Source of the DNA: Vibrio alfacsensis
Lineage (GTDB): Bacteria; Pseudomonadota; Gammaproteobacteria; Enterobacterales; Vibrionaceae
Direction: 5' to 3'
Length of the DNA stretch: 64,000 bases
NCBI RefSeq assembly: GCF_003544875.1
Contig: NZ_CP032094.1
Coordinates: 434,001 to 498,000 of the forward strand
Numbering within the stretch: the stretch's first letter is position 1; every line of letters starts with the position of its first letter. This document shows positions 17,120 to 26,205 of this stretch, in pieces. The notes under the pieces are model-generated. The model saw nothing but the letters and a program-made list of their open reading frames with translations. It was not told where the DNA came from and made no database searches. A program made the translations under genes and the position numbers.

Positions 17120-17251
17120 CTATTTGCTGCTGTTGCTGCTTTGCTGTTTGCTGCTGTTGCTTTGCTGTTGCTGCTGTTGCTGCTGTTGCTGCTGTTGCTG
17201 CTGTTGCTGCTGTTGCTGCTGTTGCTGCTGTTGCTGCTGTTGCTGCTGTTG
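17032..17251 (-). repeat. CAA/CAG trinucleotide tract (polyglutamine coding)
   Basis: On the minus strand the tract reads repeated CAACAGCAG units, about 220 bp in all. The first 80 bp are nearly perfect; the rest contain several single-base insertions, deletions and substitutions (for instance CAGCAAAGC, CAGCAAACAG, AAATAG, CAGTAA, CAGAGAG). It encodes a glutamine run of about 30 residues and then falls into other frames. It could be a slippage-prone contingency tract or a poorly resolved assembly region. Confidence 0.92.
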
Positions 17252-18583
17252 CTTCAGTTTCTCCTCCACAACCGACAGATTCTTTTTAGCCGCCTCAAAA
17301 TCAGGTTTTTCATCTATCAACTGCTTGTACAAATCGGCGGCATCTTCAAGTTGCCCGTTTTGAGCCAGTGCGTTTGCCAAGTTGTAACGTCCATCAAGGG
17401 TCTTATTGTTTGAAAATGCTTGAATTGCGCTTTCATAATCCCCCGCTTGATAACTGGCGGCACCTTTCCAATTTTGATCGGTGAAAGTATTTTGCGCTTT
17501 CTCGTATTCACCTTGTTGGTATAGTTGCTCACCTTGCTGATTTGGGTTTAAGAACGCATTAGCTTGTGCTTGCGGTGTCCAAGTCATTGGCACTACGGAC
17601 GCGAGCAGAACCCAAATCATGCCGCGGCGGAAGAGCAGGGCTGCAGGAATGAGTAGTAACGGCAGCAGCCAAAACCCTCCGTTCAAGCGAGAGTCCATTT
17701 TTACGTCTTCGCTTTGCTTCGCTGCAAGATGACTTCCAGCGCCATTAGTAAATGTCGCAATACTATCAACATCTCGGTTATTGTGTTGGACTGGCACAAA
17801 TAGACCACCCGTTTTTTTCGCAAGTGTTTGTAAGTTCTTCAGATTGGTTTTAGCGACAATCGTATTACCTTGCTGATTTTTCATTAGCGACCCATCAGGA
17901 AGAGCAATTGGTGCGCCGTCTGCTGTACCGATAGCGAGAACAGATGCACGTATGTCTTTGCCATTTAACAGGCTCAGTGAACGCGTTAGCTCACTATCAT
18001 CCAAATCATCAGCTAAAACCACGATGTCGCCTTGATTTACTCCTGCCTTGGAGAACTGATCAAGAGCCGTTTCAATTGCTGCGGGCAAATTGGAACCTTG
18101 GTAAGGCATGAGCTCCGGAGAGAGATGCTCTATGATGCCTGCAAGCGTACTCGAATCCGTTGTCAAAGGGCTTAATGTATAAGCATCGCCAGCATAGGCA
18201 ACTAAACCGGTTGAGCCTTCTTTCCACTTAGGCAGTAGGTCCAGTGCTTTGTAACGAGTTTGCGTAAGTCGATTTGGTTTCACATCGGTCGCGTACATAG
18301 AACGTGACATATCCAACACCAACACTCGGTTCTGACTCAGCTCAAAACTCGGACGGGTATTAGATTGCCAACTTGGGCCAGCTAAAGCGATACAAGCCAT
18401 TGCCCAAGCAAGTCCCCAGACGAAATAGAAATGCTTCACTTTTACTGAGTGTCCGAGCATTTTGCTAAGTGTGGGGCAATTAATGATGATTTTACTTTTG
18501 TACTGGCTATTGAGAGCAAGCACGACAGGGATAACGAGCAAGCCTAGCAACCAATATGGGGTTAGGAAAGTAAACTCAGCCAT
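17120..18583 (-). CDS. BatB-like VWA and TPR protein with polyQ tail, prematurely ended
   Basis: The 487-residue product starts with two membrane segments (about 10-25 and 52-70), then a von Willebrand A domain (about 85-300) with the MIDAS motif DMSRS, a further hydrophobic pair (about 310-345), TPR-like repeats (about 355-450, QGEQLYQQGEYEKAQNTF and QAGDYESAIQAF), and a glutamine run near 463. It ends in SNSSK at a TAG within the degenerate repeat tract. The intact gene probably extends to 16730 (617 residues). It overlaps the preceding VWA gene by 8 bp. With its sister VWA protein and BatD it should form an inner-membrane Bat complex assembled by the MoxR ATPase. Whether the truncation is real is open. 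Confidence 0.85.
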   Translation of the reverse strand: MAEFTFLTPYWLLGLLVIPVVLALNSQYKSKIIINCPTLSKMLGHSVKVKHFYFVWGLAWAMACIALAGPSWQSNTRPSFELSQNRVLVLDMSRSMYATDVKPNRLTQTRYKALDLLPKWKEGSTGLVAYAGDAYTLSPLTTDSSTLAGIIEHLSPELMPYQGSNLPAAIETALDQFSKAGVNQGDIVVLADDLDDSELTRSLSLLNGKDIRASVLAIGTADGAPIALPDGSLMKNQQGNTIVAKTNLKNLQTLAKKTGGLFVPVQHNNRDVDSIATFTNGAGSHLAAKQSEDVKMDSRLNGGFWLLPLLLIPAALLFRRGMIWVLLASVVPMTWTPQAQANAFLNPNQQGEQLYQQGEYEKAQNTFTDQNWKGAASYQAGDYESAIQAFSNNKTLDGRYNLANALAQNGQLEDAADLYKQLIDEKPDFEAAKKNLSVVEEKLKQQQQQQQQQQQQQQQQQQQQQQQQQQQQQQSNSSKQQSSNSSK

Positions 18584-19580
18584 GTCTTCTCCTTAATACA
18601 AACAGAAACGCGGAAAGAGCCAATGCTGCGCTCAGTGGGTAAGGGAACCACTCCGACTGAGGTCGCCAAGTTTGAGTGTCACTAGATACGGGTTCTAATT
18701 GATTGATGGTGTCATAGATCTTTTCTAGTTCTTGGGCATTACGAGCTCGGAAGTATTGGCCTCCGGTTAGCTGTGCAATCTGGGTGAGTGTTTTCTCATC
18801 AAGATCGGATGCGGTGTTTACCTTGCGAGTCATAAAGAAGTCTTTCACCATCATCTCACCAGCGCCGACACCAACGGTATAAATTGTCGCGTTATACTTT
18901 TTCGCGATTTCTGCCGCTTCGATAGGATCTAACACGCCCGCCGTATTGCTACCGTCACTGAGGAGAATCATTACGCGTTGAGGGGCGTCGCTATCAACAA
19001 AGGTTTTTGTACCTAAGCCGATACCATCACCTATCGCAGTGCGTTGGCCGACTAAACCTATAACCGTTTGGTTGATTTGTTGCATGACGGTCTTACGATC
19101 GGCAGTGAGTGGTGTTTGTAAGTAAGCATGATCGCCAAACAGCACAACGCCAAGACGGTCACCATCGCGCTTCTTAACAAAGTCAGATAGAACTCTTTTT
19201 ACCGCGGTGAGACGGTCGATATATTCGCCATTATCGTTCATGTCTTCTTTTTGCATTGAGCCAGATAGGTCAACGACTAACATCATGTCACGATATTTAG
19301 GTTGAAATTCAACCGGGTCGCCATACCAAACGGGGCGAGCGCAGGCGATAACTAACAATATCCATACACCAATAGATAGGGCTTTTTGTACCCACTGTTT
19401 TGGTTTATTGCTGTGTTTGTTATCTGGAAGATATGCCAGTTTGATTTCAGCTTGCTGAGTCTCTTCAGGGAAGAACTTATAAACCAGCCAAGGTAGAGGC
19501 AGTAAAAGTAGTGCCCACCACCAGACAAATTCAATGTTCGACCACTGAGAAAGGCTCGAAACGAGAGTTGTCTCAGTCAC
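18576..19580 (-). CDS. BatA-like VWA-domain membrane protein
   Basis: The 334-residue protein has N-terminal hydrophobic segments (about 18-30 and 52-68), a VWA domain (about 85-290) with an intact MIDAS DLSGS near residue 95 and a downstream LLSDGSN, and a C-terminal membrane helix (PLSAALALSAFLFVLRRRHG). This fits BatA-type proteins whose metal site binds a protein partner. It overlaps both neighbours by 8 bp, the mark of a tightly coupled operon. Confidence 0.9.
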   Translation of the reverse strand: MTETTLVSSLSQWSNIEFVWWWALLLLPLPWLVYKFFPEETQQAEIKLAYLPDNKHSNKPKQWVQKALSIGVWILLVIACARPVWYGDPVEFQPKYRDMMLVVDLSGSMQKEDMNDNGEYIDRLTAVKRVLSDFVKKRDGDRLGVVLFGDHAYLQTPLTADRKTVMQQINQTVIGLVGQRTAIGDGIGLGTKTFVDSDAPQRVMILLSDGSNTAGVLDPIEAAEIAKKYNATIYTVGVGAGEMMVKDFFMTRKVNTASDLDEKTLTQIAQLTGGQYFRARNAQELEKIYDTINQLEPVSSDTQTWRPQSEWFPYPLSAALALSAFLFVLRRRHG

Positions 19581-20049
19581 GAGTTTTTGCCTTTTTCTTT
19601 GGTGGCAATGCGGTTGCTATCCAGAAAGCACAATCAGCGATGAGGTCTTGGTGGTGCTCTTGGCTAGACTTTTGATAAAGCGCGGCTTGCCATTGTTGTT
19701 GTTTGTCTACGAATCGAGTTTCTTTGGTATAACTGTCCAGAAACTCGTACCAAGCAGAGCCCGTCAATGGGGCAATCTCTGCACGAGGAAAATAACTCAA
19801 AGCCGCTTGGCGTAATACTTCTAATGCGGACGATGGTGTATGTGGTGTGATTGGATTGATCAATAGTTTCAAAGCGGTCTTTTTAGCTAAAAGGCGCTTG
19901 GAACGCCATCTCGCATAGATACAAAGTATGCTTATGATGAGTACGAGAGCACCAAGCACTGCCCACCATCCCCACGCTAGTGGGAACCAATCGGGTGCAT
20001 TAGGTAGAATTAACGGTTCAAGGTTTAGGCTTTGGTTAGTTGTTGTCAT
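19573..20049 (-). CDS. DUF4381 family protein of the Bat operon
   Basis: The 158-residue protein has one transmembrane helix (about 26-46, WGWWAVLGALVLIISILCIY) and a basic, cytoplasmic C-terminal part. DUF4381 proteins occur regularly between DUF58 and VWA genes in MoxR-Bat operons. The role is unknown; a small membrane subunit is likely. It overlaps the next VWA gene by 8 bp and lies 38 bp after DUF58. Confidence 0.85.
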   Translation of the reverse strand: MTTTNQSLNLEPLILPNAPDWFPLAWGWWAVLGALVLIISILCIYARWRSKRLLAKKTALKLLINPITPHTPSSALEVLRQAALSYFPRAEIAPLTGSAWYEFLDSYTKETRFVDKQQQWQAALYQKSSQEHHQDLIADCAFWIATALPPKKKAKTRD

Positions 20050-20087
20050 TATTGTTACTACTGCTTGAATTATATGATTTATTTTAT

Positions 20088-21014
20088 CTAGCTTAACTGC
20101 GGGATCAGCGGTGAGCCACTCGACAGGCTGTTAAATGGAATGGCCATCGAATGACATTGCTGTTTGACGCTCTGTTGGCGTTTCAAAAAATAGGATTCCA
20201 GTTCTTTACGTTGCCCTTTTGAACCAAAGTTGAACCATTGGCTACGTTGACCGTCTGAGGCTTTAGCTTGACCTCGGTAATCCGTTTCACCTCGCTCAAG
20301 TGGATCGTAAAATTGTACTGCACGAACACTGTTGTGTTGCTTTAATCGACGCAGTTGCAAGAACTCTTTTTCTTCCATCTGTACAAAATCACTCAATAGA
20401 ATCAACTCGCTACCTTTAGGTGCTAGATTGTGCAGAGCTTCAATTGCACTCTCGTATGGAAGGTGACGTACACTTTCCACTTGTTGATTGGTAATCAATT
20501 GATTGTGAGTATTCACTATTGCATCAAGGATTCTTAGCGCTTGCTTTTGTAGTGATGATGGACGGAACTCAATGCATTTTTGACCATCATCAATCACTGC
20601 CCCAATACGATCCTTCTTGGCTAACGTCAGCCAAATCAGCACGCTTGCAAAGTGTGCCAATTGAACCGACTTCAACACGTATTGCGATCCAAAATGCATA
20701 CTAGGGCTCAAATCGATGTACAAGATCACCGCTTGTTCTTTGTCTTCAGCAAACAATTTGGTATGCGCTTTACCCGTTCGTGCGGTGACTCGCCAGTCTA
20801 TGCTGCGAATATCATCACCAGCTTGATACTGTCTCACTTCCATGAAATCCATCCCGCGCCCTTTTTGTCTGCTCGTATGGTTGCCGCTCATTTGTGACCA
20901 AATACTTTGGGCAGGAGGCAACCAACGAACAGATTGAGTACGGTATTGAAGCAATTCTTCGAGGTTTAATGTCACCCCATTTGCATGGGGTGGCAATAGT
21001 TTGAGTGCAGACAT
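20088..21014 (-). CDS. DUF58 domain protein
   Basis: The 308-residue soluble protein contains the DUF58 signature DIRSIDWRVTARTGKAHTKLF near 70-90, followed by a VWA-like core with YIDLSPSM (a degenerate MIDAS). DUF58 proteins accompany MoxR ATPases and may bridge ATPase and VWA partners. It sits 15 bp downstream of the MoxR gene. No signal peptide or membrane helix is evident. Confidence 0.9.
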   Translation of the reverse strand: MSALKLLPPHANGVTLNLEELLQYRTQSVRWLPPAQSIWSQMSGNHTSRQKGRGMDFMEVRQYQAGDDIRSIDWRVTARTGKAHTKLFAEDKEQAVILYIDLSPSMHFGSQYVLKSVQLAHFASVLIWLTLAKKDRIGAVIDDGQKCIEFRPSSLQKQALRILDAIVNTHNQLITNQQVESVRHLPYESAIEALHNLAPKGSELILLSDFVQMEEKEFLQLRRLKQHNSVRAVQFYDPLERGETDYRGQAKASDGQRSQWFNFGSKGQRKELESYFLKRQQSVKQQCHSMAIPFNSLSSGSPLIPQLS

Positions 21015-21029
21015 ATTGCCACCTTTTAC

Positions 21030-21986
21030 TTATGCGCTACCGACTAAGCTAAGTAGCTTATCGATCACTCGATTTGCTCTGATGCCCTCAGCTTGGGCGT
21101 GGTAACTCAACAATAAGCGGTGACGCAATACCGGGTAAGCCATCGCCTGCACATCTTCTGGAGAGACAAAATCACGGCCTGCTAACCAAGCGTGAGCACG
21201 AGCACAACGGTCTAATGCAATAGTGGCACGTGGACTCACCCCCATTGATAGCCATTTTGCAAGTTCTTGATCGTAATCACTTGGCTGACGAGTCGCCATA
21301 ACAAGACGCACAATGTACTGCTCAATAGCATCTGCCATATGAATATTGAGGACTTCTTTACGCGCAGTAAAAATATCTTGCTGGCTTAGATTTGGTCGCT
21401 CAACTACCGCTTCGCCCTTTGCTTCTCCACGGTTGATACGTAGAATCGCGAGCTCGTGTTCTGCATCTGGGTAATCGACATCCAGATGTAGCAAGAAGCG
21501 GTCTAGTTGCGCTTCTGGCAGCGGGTAAGTTCCCTCTTGTTCAATCGGGTTTTGAGTGGCCATCACCAAGAATAACTCTGGTAGGGCGTAAGTATGACGA
21601 CCAGCGGTTACTTGTTTTTCTGCCATGGCTTCTAGCATTGCCGCTTGAACTTTTGCAGGTGCACGGTTGATCTCATCGGCAAGAATCAATGAGTTAAAAA
21701 TCGGACCAGATTGGAAAGTGAACTCGCCAGTTTCTGGTCGGAAGATATCAGTACCCGTTAAATCAGCAGGCAGAAGGTCTGGCGTAAACTGAATGCGGTG
21801 GAAATCACCCTCAATGCAATCGGCAAGCGATTTTACGGCTCGAGTTTTTGCAAGTCCTGGCGGACCTTCAACCAAAATATGCCCATCGGCAAGTAGAGCG
21901 ATAAGCAGTTGTTTGACGAGATCATATTGACCAATGATCTGAGACTCTAAATAGCTTTGCAGCGCTTCGAAGTTCGTTTTATGCAT
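21030..21986 (-). CDS. MoxR-family AAA+ ATPase
   Basis: This 318-residue cytosolic ATPase carries Walker A GPPGLAKT at 41-48, Walker B LILADEINRAP near 108, sensor 1 ATQNPIEQEGTYPLPEAQLDRF and sensor 2 SPRATIALDRCARAHA. All are intact. MoxR proteins act as chaperones that activate VWA-containing complexes. It is the first gene of the six-gene minus-strand operon that runs through DUF58, DUF4381, two VWA proteins and BatD. The operon promoter should lie in 21987-22317. Confidence 0.95.
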   Translation of the reverse strand: MHKTNFEALQSYLESQIIGQYDLVKQLLIALLADGHILVEGPPGLAKTRAVKSLADCIEGDFHRIQFTPDLLPADLTGTDIFRPETGEFTFQSGPIFNSLILADEINRAPAKVQAAMLEAMAEKQVTAGRHTYALPELFLVMATQNPIEQEGTYPLPEAQLDRFLLHLDVDYPDAEHELAILRINRGEAKGEAVVERPNLSQQDIFTARKEVLNIHMADAIEQYIVRLVMATRQPSDYDQELAKWLSMGVSPRATIALDRCARAHAWLAGRDFVSPEDVQAMAYPVLRHRLLLSYHAQAEGIRANRVIDKLLSLVGSA

Positions 21987-22317
21987 TGTTGAACTCTCTA
22001 GGTATCCATTTGATTTTGGTTTTGTGTATTGGTCACTTTCTCGGAGTGAAAAGTTCCACTACGTCTGCGTAATTTATCTTTGCAATATTGGGGCTAAGAA
22101 ATTGATTGCAAGGCATTAAAAAGTTTGAATTTGCTTGCCAGACAGCTTGTTACATCACGATTGCAAAATTATGTGAGAAATTCCTCTAGTTTTACCTGTC
22201 CTGGTCGATATAGATTCCATGCCGCGCATAAGAAAAAGGTGTGCGCACAATTTCATGCCTTTGCGCAGAAATTATCGTCATACAGAAAATAACGAGTGAT
22301 TCTTTTAAGGTCCAGAT
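21987..22317. other. Divergent spacer between MoxR operon and chemoreceptor
   Basis: It holds the divergent promoters. No ORF, strong hairpin or recognisable operator was identified. Confidence 0.4.
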
Positions 22318-24234
22318 ATGTTGAAACCTAATTCTCTGAGTATTAAACAAAAAGTGGTACTCGGCATTACTTTTGCTGTTCTCGCATCCACCATCATCGT
22401 TGGTGTTATGGCGCAACATCATGCTCGTGCGGTGCTTAGTCATCGTCTTATTGATATTGAATTGCCAGCCATGCTGCAACAAATCAATACAGAAATTGAT
22501 CGTGAAGTTATTCAGATGCAGCAAGCGGCTAAGCAATTGGCAACTAATGAATTTGTGGTTGAAGCGCTATCAAAAACCGATCGCAACCCTGTAGAGGAAG
22601 CTCAACTTGTAAAGCAATTGAACAACGTGAAATCACAGTATCAGTTGAATGATGCTTCCGTTGCAAACCGTCAGACAGCGTATTATTGGAACCAAAATGG
22701 TTTTTTACGTCAGTTAAATCGTTCTCAAGACGGGTGGTTTTTTGGTTTTACGTCATCAGGACAAGGCATGTCTGTTAGTGTGTTCCAAGAGACAACGGGT
22801 GAAGTTAAGATGTTTGCCAATTACCAAGACCTTGCGGGTATTTCGATGGCGGGCTTGTCTAAGTCGATGGATGACATGGTGAAGCTGCTGAATGGATTCA
22901 AAATCCAAGATACGGGTTATGTATTCCTGACCAACAGTAAAGGTGATATTCAAATTCACCGTCAGCCAGGCAAAAATAAAGCCTCCATTCATCAGTTATT
23001 TGGTAATCAAGCATCTCATTTGTTGAACAAAGATCGCTTTAATCTGGTGACTATGGAGTTTGAGGGACAAGAGATGTTTGTCTCTAGCCAATACGTACCA
23101 TCAATGGATTGGTTTGTAGTTGGCGTGGTCCCAGTAAATGAAGTTTTTGCTGACCTCAATGCGACCGGTGAAAAAATGCTGATGACAACCGTGATTGTGG
23201 CGTTGGCTTTCATTGCAATGGGTGTGTTACTTGCAAATAGCATCACAAATCCAATTAAACAGATTGCGAATCGCTTCACGGATCTTGGAGAGGGTGAGGG
23301 CGATTTATCTCAACGCATTGAGATTAAAGGTAACGATGAAATCGCACAGCTTTCAAAAGGCTTTAATGGTTTCATTGAAAAAATCCATGCAACGATCAAA
23401 GAAGTTTCGCTAACCAGTAGTGCGTTAAGCCAAGCAGCAGAGAGTGTTTCGAGTAAAGCGACGTCTACACACGATAATAGCCAAGAGCAACGCGATCAAA
23501 CGATTCAGGTAGTGACAGCGATTAACCAGATGGGTGCAACGATCAGTGAGATCGCCTCGAACGCGGCAACCGCTGCCGACACAGCGAGCCAAGCTTCAGA
23601 TAATACAGAAACGGGTCGCCAAGTGGTTACCCAAGCAAAAGAAGTGATCAGCCGCCTTGCAAATGATGTTGAATCGACCAGTATGGTTGTCGTTCAACTT
23701 GCAACAACGACCAAAGACATCGGCTCGATTCTGGATGTTATCCGTGACATTTCTGATCAGACGAACTTGCTTGCACTTAACGCTGCGATTGAAGCTGCTC
23801 GCGCTGGGGAGCAAGGACGAGGTTTTGCCGTGGTTGCCGATGAAGTCAGAAACCTTGCATCTCGCACGGCTTCTTCGACAGAAGAAATTCAGAAGATGAT
23901 TAATCAGCTACAAAGTGATGCACAAGATGCCGTTACTGCGATGGAAGCGGGTAAAGCGATTACTTTTGAGGGCGTAACATCAACCGATGAAGCGGTTGAA
24001 GTGCTAAAAAGCATTTCAGAACGAATCATGGACATTTCTGATCGCAATACTCAAGTAGCGACGGCCACAGAAGAACAGTCAACGGTGGTTTATACGATCA
24101 ACCAAAACATTGAAGAGATTAACGCTATCAACGAGATGACCACGGCAACCGCAGAGGAGTTAGCGGATGCGAGCCGTGACCTTCAGGCGTTATCCTCCCG
24201 CTTAGATAAGATGGTTGGTAGCTTCAAGCTGTAG
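22318..24234 (+). CDS. Methyl-accepting chemotaxis protein
   Basis: The 638-residue receptor has a first membrane helix (about 15-34), a periplasmic Cache-like sensor (about 35-285, with [19 protein letters not shown] near 200), a second helix (about 286-307), a HAMP domain (about 308-360) and a cytoplasmic signalling domain. The kinase-control hairpin tip [20 protein letters not shown] (about 480-500) is intact. It should modulate CheA/CheW and flagellar rotation in response to a small molecule. The ligand cannot be read from sequence. The ATG at 22318 follows AAGG. The small acidic gene 58 bp downstream may be cotranscribed. Confidence 0.93.
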   Translation: MLKPNSLSIKQKVVLGITFAVLASTIIVGVMAQHHARAVLSHRLIDIELPAMLQQINTEIDREVIQMQQAAKQLATNEFVVEALSKTDRNPVEEAQLVKQLNNVKSQYQLNDASVANRQTAYYWNQNGFLRQLNRSQDGWFFGFTSSGQGMSVSVFQETTGEVKMFANYQDLAGISMAGLSKSMDDMVKLLNGFKIQDTGYVFLTNSKGDIQIHRQPGKNKASIHQLFGNQASHLLNKDRFNLVTMEFEGQEMFVSSQYVPSMDWFVVGVVPVNEVFADLNATGEKMLMTTVIVALAFIAMGVLLANSITNPIKQIANRFTDLGEGEGDLSQRIEIKGNDEIAQLSKGFNGFIEKIHATIKEVSLTSSALSQAAESVSSKATSTHDNSQEQRDQTIQVVTAINQMGATISEIASNAATAADTASQASDNTETGRQVVTQAKEVISRLANDVESTSMVVVQLATTTKDIGSILDVIRDISDQTNLLALNAAIEAARAGEQGRGFAVVADEVRNLASRTASSTEEIQKMINQLQSDAQDAVTAMEAGKAITFEGVTSTDEAVEVLKSISERIMDISDRNTQVATATEEQSTVVYTINQNIEEINAINEMTTATAEELADASRDLQALSSRLDKMVGSFKL

Positions 24235-24291
24235 AGTTGGATAGAATAGCGATAATTGACAAGTTTCATGACTATAGATTAGGTAAATACT

Positions 24292-24492
24292 ATGAATGAC
24301 TTCGAAAAAGAACTTGAGCAAATTTCTCAAGAAGCCGCTCAAGAGCCAGAAGTAAAACTGCCATCACTAGAAGAGCAGAAAGAGATTGTAGAACAACTGA
24401 AAAAGCTTGAAGCGGAAGGAAAACTGACTCCGGAAGTTCTAGAACAGTATTTTGGTAAGTTCAATCAAAAAAATTCAGTTCCAGTGCACTAA
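24292..24492 (+). CDS. Small acidic protein of unknown function
   Basis: The 66-residue protein is highly charged and predicted helical (EKELEQISQEAAQEPEVKLP; EEQKEIVEQLKKLEAEGKL), with no signal peptide or membrane segment. It lies 57 bp after the chemoreceptor and ends just before a strong terminator, which supports it as a real gene, perhaps cotranscribed. I do not recognise the family. Confidence 0.7.
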   Translation: MNDFEKELEQISQEAAQEPEVKLPSLEEQKEIVEQLKKLEAEGKLTPEVLEQYFGKFNQKNSVPVH

Positions 24493-24512
24493 TGTGTGCT
24501 GATTCAACTAAT

Positions 24513-24541
24513 AAAAAGGGAGTATTCATACTCCCTTTTTT
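24513..24541 (+). terminator. Rho-independent terminator after the small acidic gene
   Basis: AAAAAGGGAGTA (24513-24524) pairs perfectly with TACTCCCTTTTT (24529-24540) around TTCA. The symmetric A/T flanks could make it bidirectional. Confidence 0.93.
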
Positions 24542-24680
24542 ATTGCCGGTTTTATACTACTATCAATACTTGATGAGGGAGTCAGTTATACATAAGTACT
24601 ACTATTTTCATACTTGACTTTAATGCCTATGTAATCGACTCTAAATATTCACGTCAGATATAGGTAGGGATGGGAGAAAT

Positions 24681-25350
24681 ATGGAAAATGATAACAAAAG
24701 GAATGTCGTTTTAATCACGGAAGACAGTTTACAGTCATCTTTATTAAAGGACGTTTTGGAAAGTAAACTCACGATTAACGTTACTTTGATTGCTCCAGAT
24801 AAACTCTCCCCTCTTCACACTCCCTCCCAGATTCAACCTCCGCGATATTGCTTGATAAAAGTGCACTCAATGAAGAAGCATTCGATAACTACATGCTTGT
24901 AAAAGCGGAAAATAATAAAGATACGATCGAAGTCTTATTTAATTGCGACAAGTCTATTTCAACCCAAGAAACATTAGTGTGGCCAACATTAGCCGGGATT
25001 TTTTACACGTCAGATGACATTGATACCCTGCATACAGGTATCGGGAAAATTCTACAGGGTGATATGTGGTTCAGTCGAAAGTTCTCTCAAGAGTATATTA
25101 TGCATCTGCGTAGGCACAGTCGCCCAGTTAACAAGTCGACATCGGCAGTGTTAACGAAAAGAGAACAGCAAATTATGACTTTTCTTTCTATGGGGGCGTC
25201 CAATCAGCAAATCGCCAAGCAACTTTTGGTGAGTGAAAACACGGTAAAAACGCATTTGCATAATATTTTAAGAAAATAGAGGTCAAGAATCGAGTACAAG
25301 CTTTGATTTGGGTCAAAGATAACCTTTCTGACCTACCCGAAGCGGTATAA
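24681..25350 (+). pseudogene. VpsT/CsgD-like LuxR-family regulator with two frameshifts
   Basis: Three reading frames join into one protein of about 223 residues, the length of VpsT. The N-terminal receiver-like part (24681 to about 24810) leaves frame near a C run at 24808-24811. The middle part carries GDMWFSRKFSQ, matching the W[F/L/M][T/S]R c-di-GMP-binding motif of VpsT, and a LuxR helix-turn-helix (LTKREQQIMTFLSMG to VSENTVKTHLHNIL). The second break is in AAAA at 25273-25276; adding one A restores KIEVKNRVQALIWVKDNL, ending at 25350. Both breaks are single-base losses. Such regulators activate biofilm matrix genes when bound to c-di-GMP. Either a recent pseudogene or sequence error; I favour the latter. 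Confidence 0.85.
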
Positions 25351-25464
25351 GATTTAGAATGGTAAAAATGTTCCCATTTGCATGTAATATTGCGTTTTCT
25401 CACATTTTGCGGGCGTAGATTGTGTTTTCATGCGGTTTTCTTTTAGAAGTAATCGTCGTTAATC

Positions 25465-26022
25465 ATGAAAACTGAAAAACAAAAAATGCTCTCGGGTGAG
25501 CCATACAACGCTTGGGATGATGAGCTTTATCAAGCTCGAATTGCATGCCGTAAAACGCTACAAATCCTAAACAACAGTATTCCAGACACGAAAGAGTGGC
25601 GACATGCTATCGACACCTTGATTCCTGATGCTCAAGGGGCCTATTTGGAACCACCGTTTCGTTGTGACTATGGCTCTAATATTAAGCTTGGTAAAAACTT
25701 TTACGCCAATTTTAACTGTGTCGTATTAGATGTGGCTGAGGTTCATATTGGAGACAATGTTCTATTTGCGCCAAATGTACAAATTTACACCGCAGGTCAC
25801 CCATTGGATGTAAAAGGGCGGGTAGAAGAGGGCGTGGAATTTGGAACGCCAATTTATATTGGTGACAATGTGTGGTTAGGCGGCGGTGTGATTGTTTGCC
25901 CAGGGGTAACGATTGGAGATAATTCAGTAATAGGTGCTGGTAGTGTTGTGACTAAAGATATACCACCTAATGTGGTTGCTGCCGGAAACCCATGTCGAGT
26001 TATCCGAGAAATTGAACAGTAA
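25465..26022 (+). CDS. Maltose/sugar O-acetyltransferase (Maa/NodL family)
   Basis: The 185-residue enzyme starts with the Maa-type N-terminus (KQKMLSGEPYNAWDDELYQAR) and continues into left-handed beta-helix hexapeptide repeats (GDNVLFAPNVQI, GDNVWLGGGVIVCPGVTIGDNSVIGAGSVV). The active-site histidine is in TAGHPLD near 112. It transfers acetyl from acetyl-CoA to a sugar hydroxyl; the physiological acceptor is unclear. Length is standard. It is a single gene with its own terminator. Confidence 0.92.
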   Translation: MKTEKQKMLSGEPYNAWDDELYQARIACRKTLQILNNSIPDTKEWRHAIDTLIPDAQGAYLEPPFRCDYGSNIKLGKNFYANFNCVVLDVAEVHIGDNVLFAPNVQIYTAGHPLDVKGRVEEGVEFGTPIYIGDNVWLGGGVIVCPGVTIGDNSVIGAGSVVTKDIPPNVVAAGNPCRVIREIEQ

Positions 26023-26062
26023 CACATCCGATATGACTGACATATCCTATATTATCCACTAG

Positions 26063-26092
26063 AGCCGATATTAATTCGGCTTTATTTTTATT
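26063..26092 (+). terminator. Terminator after the acetyltransferase gene
   Basis: AGCCGA (26063-26068) pairs with TCGGCT (26076-26081), followed by a T-rich run (TTATTTTTATTT). Confidence 0.8.
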
Positions 26093-26205
26093 TGTAGATT
26101 AATAATTTTGGTATTTACCTGAGTGATTCGGCCTAGATTGAGGATATCTTTCTTCTCATTAGCGCCCTAAAATAGACGCCTGTTAAGTAAATTTGAGGCT
26201 TGGTT

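Noticed and set aside
17032..17251. CRISPR array in the repeated region
   Set aside because: The repeat is a continuous trinucleotide run with no spacers and codes for polyglutamine.
17002..17413. Plus-strand ORFs rich in Leu, Cys, Ala or Val in the repeat tract
   Set aside because: They are frame shadows of the CTG/CAG repeat on the opposite strand.
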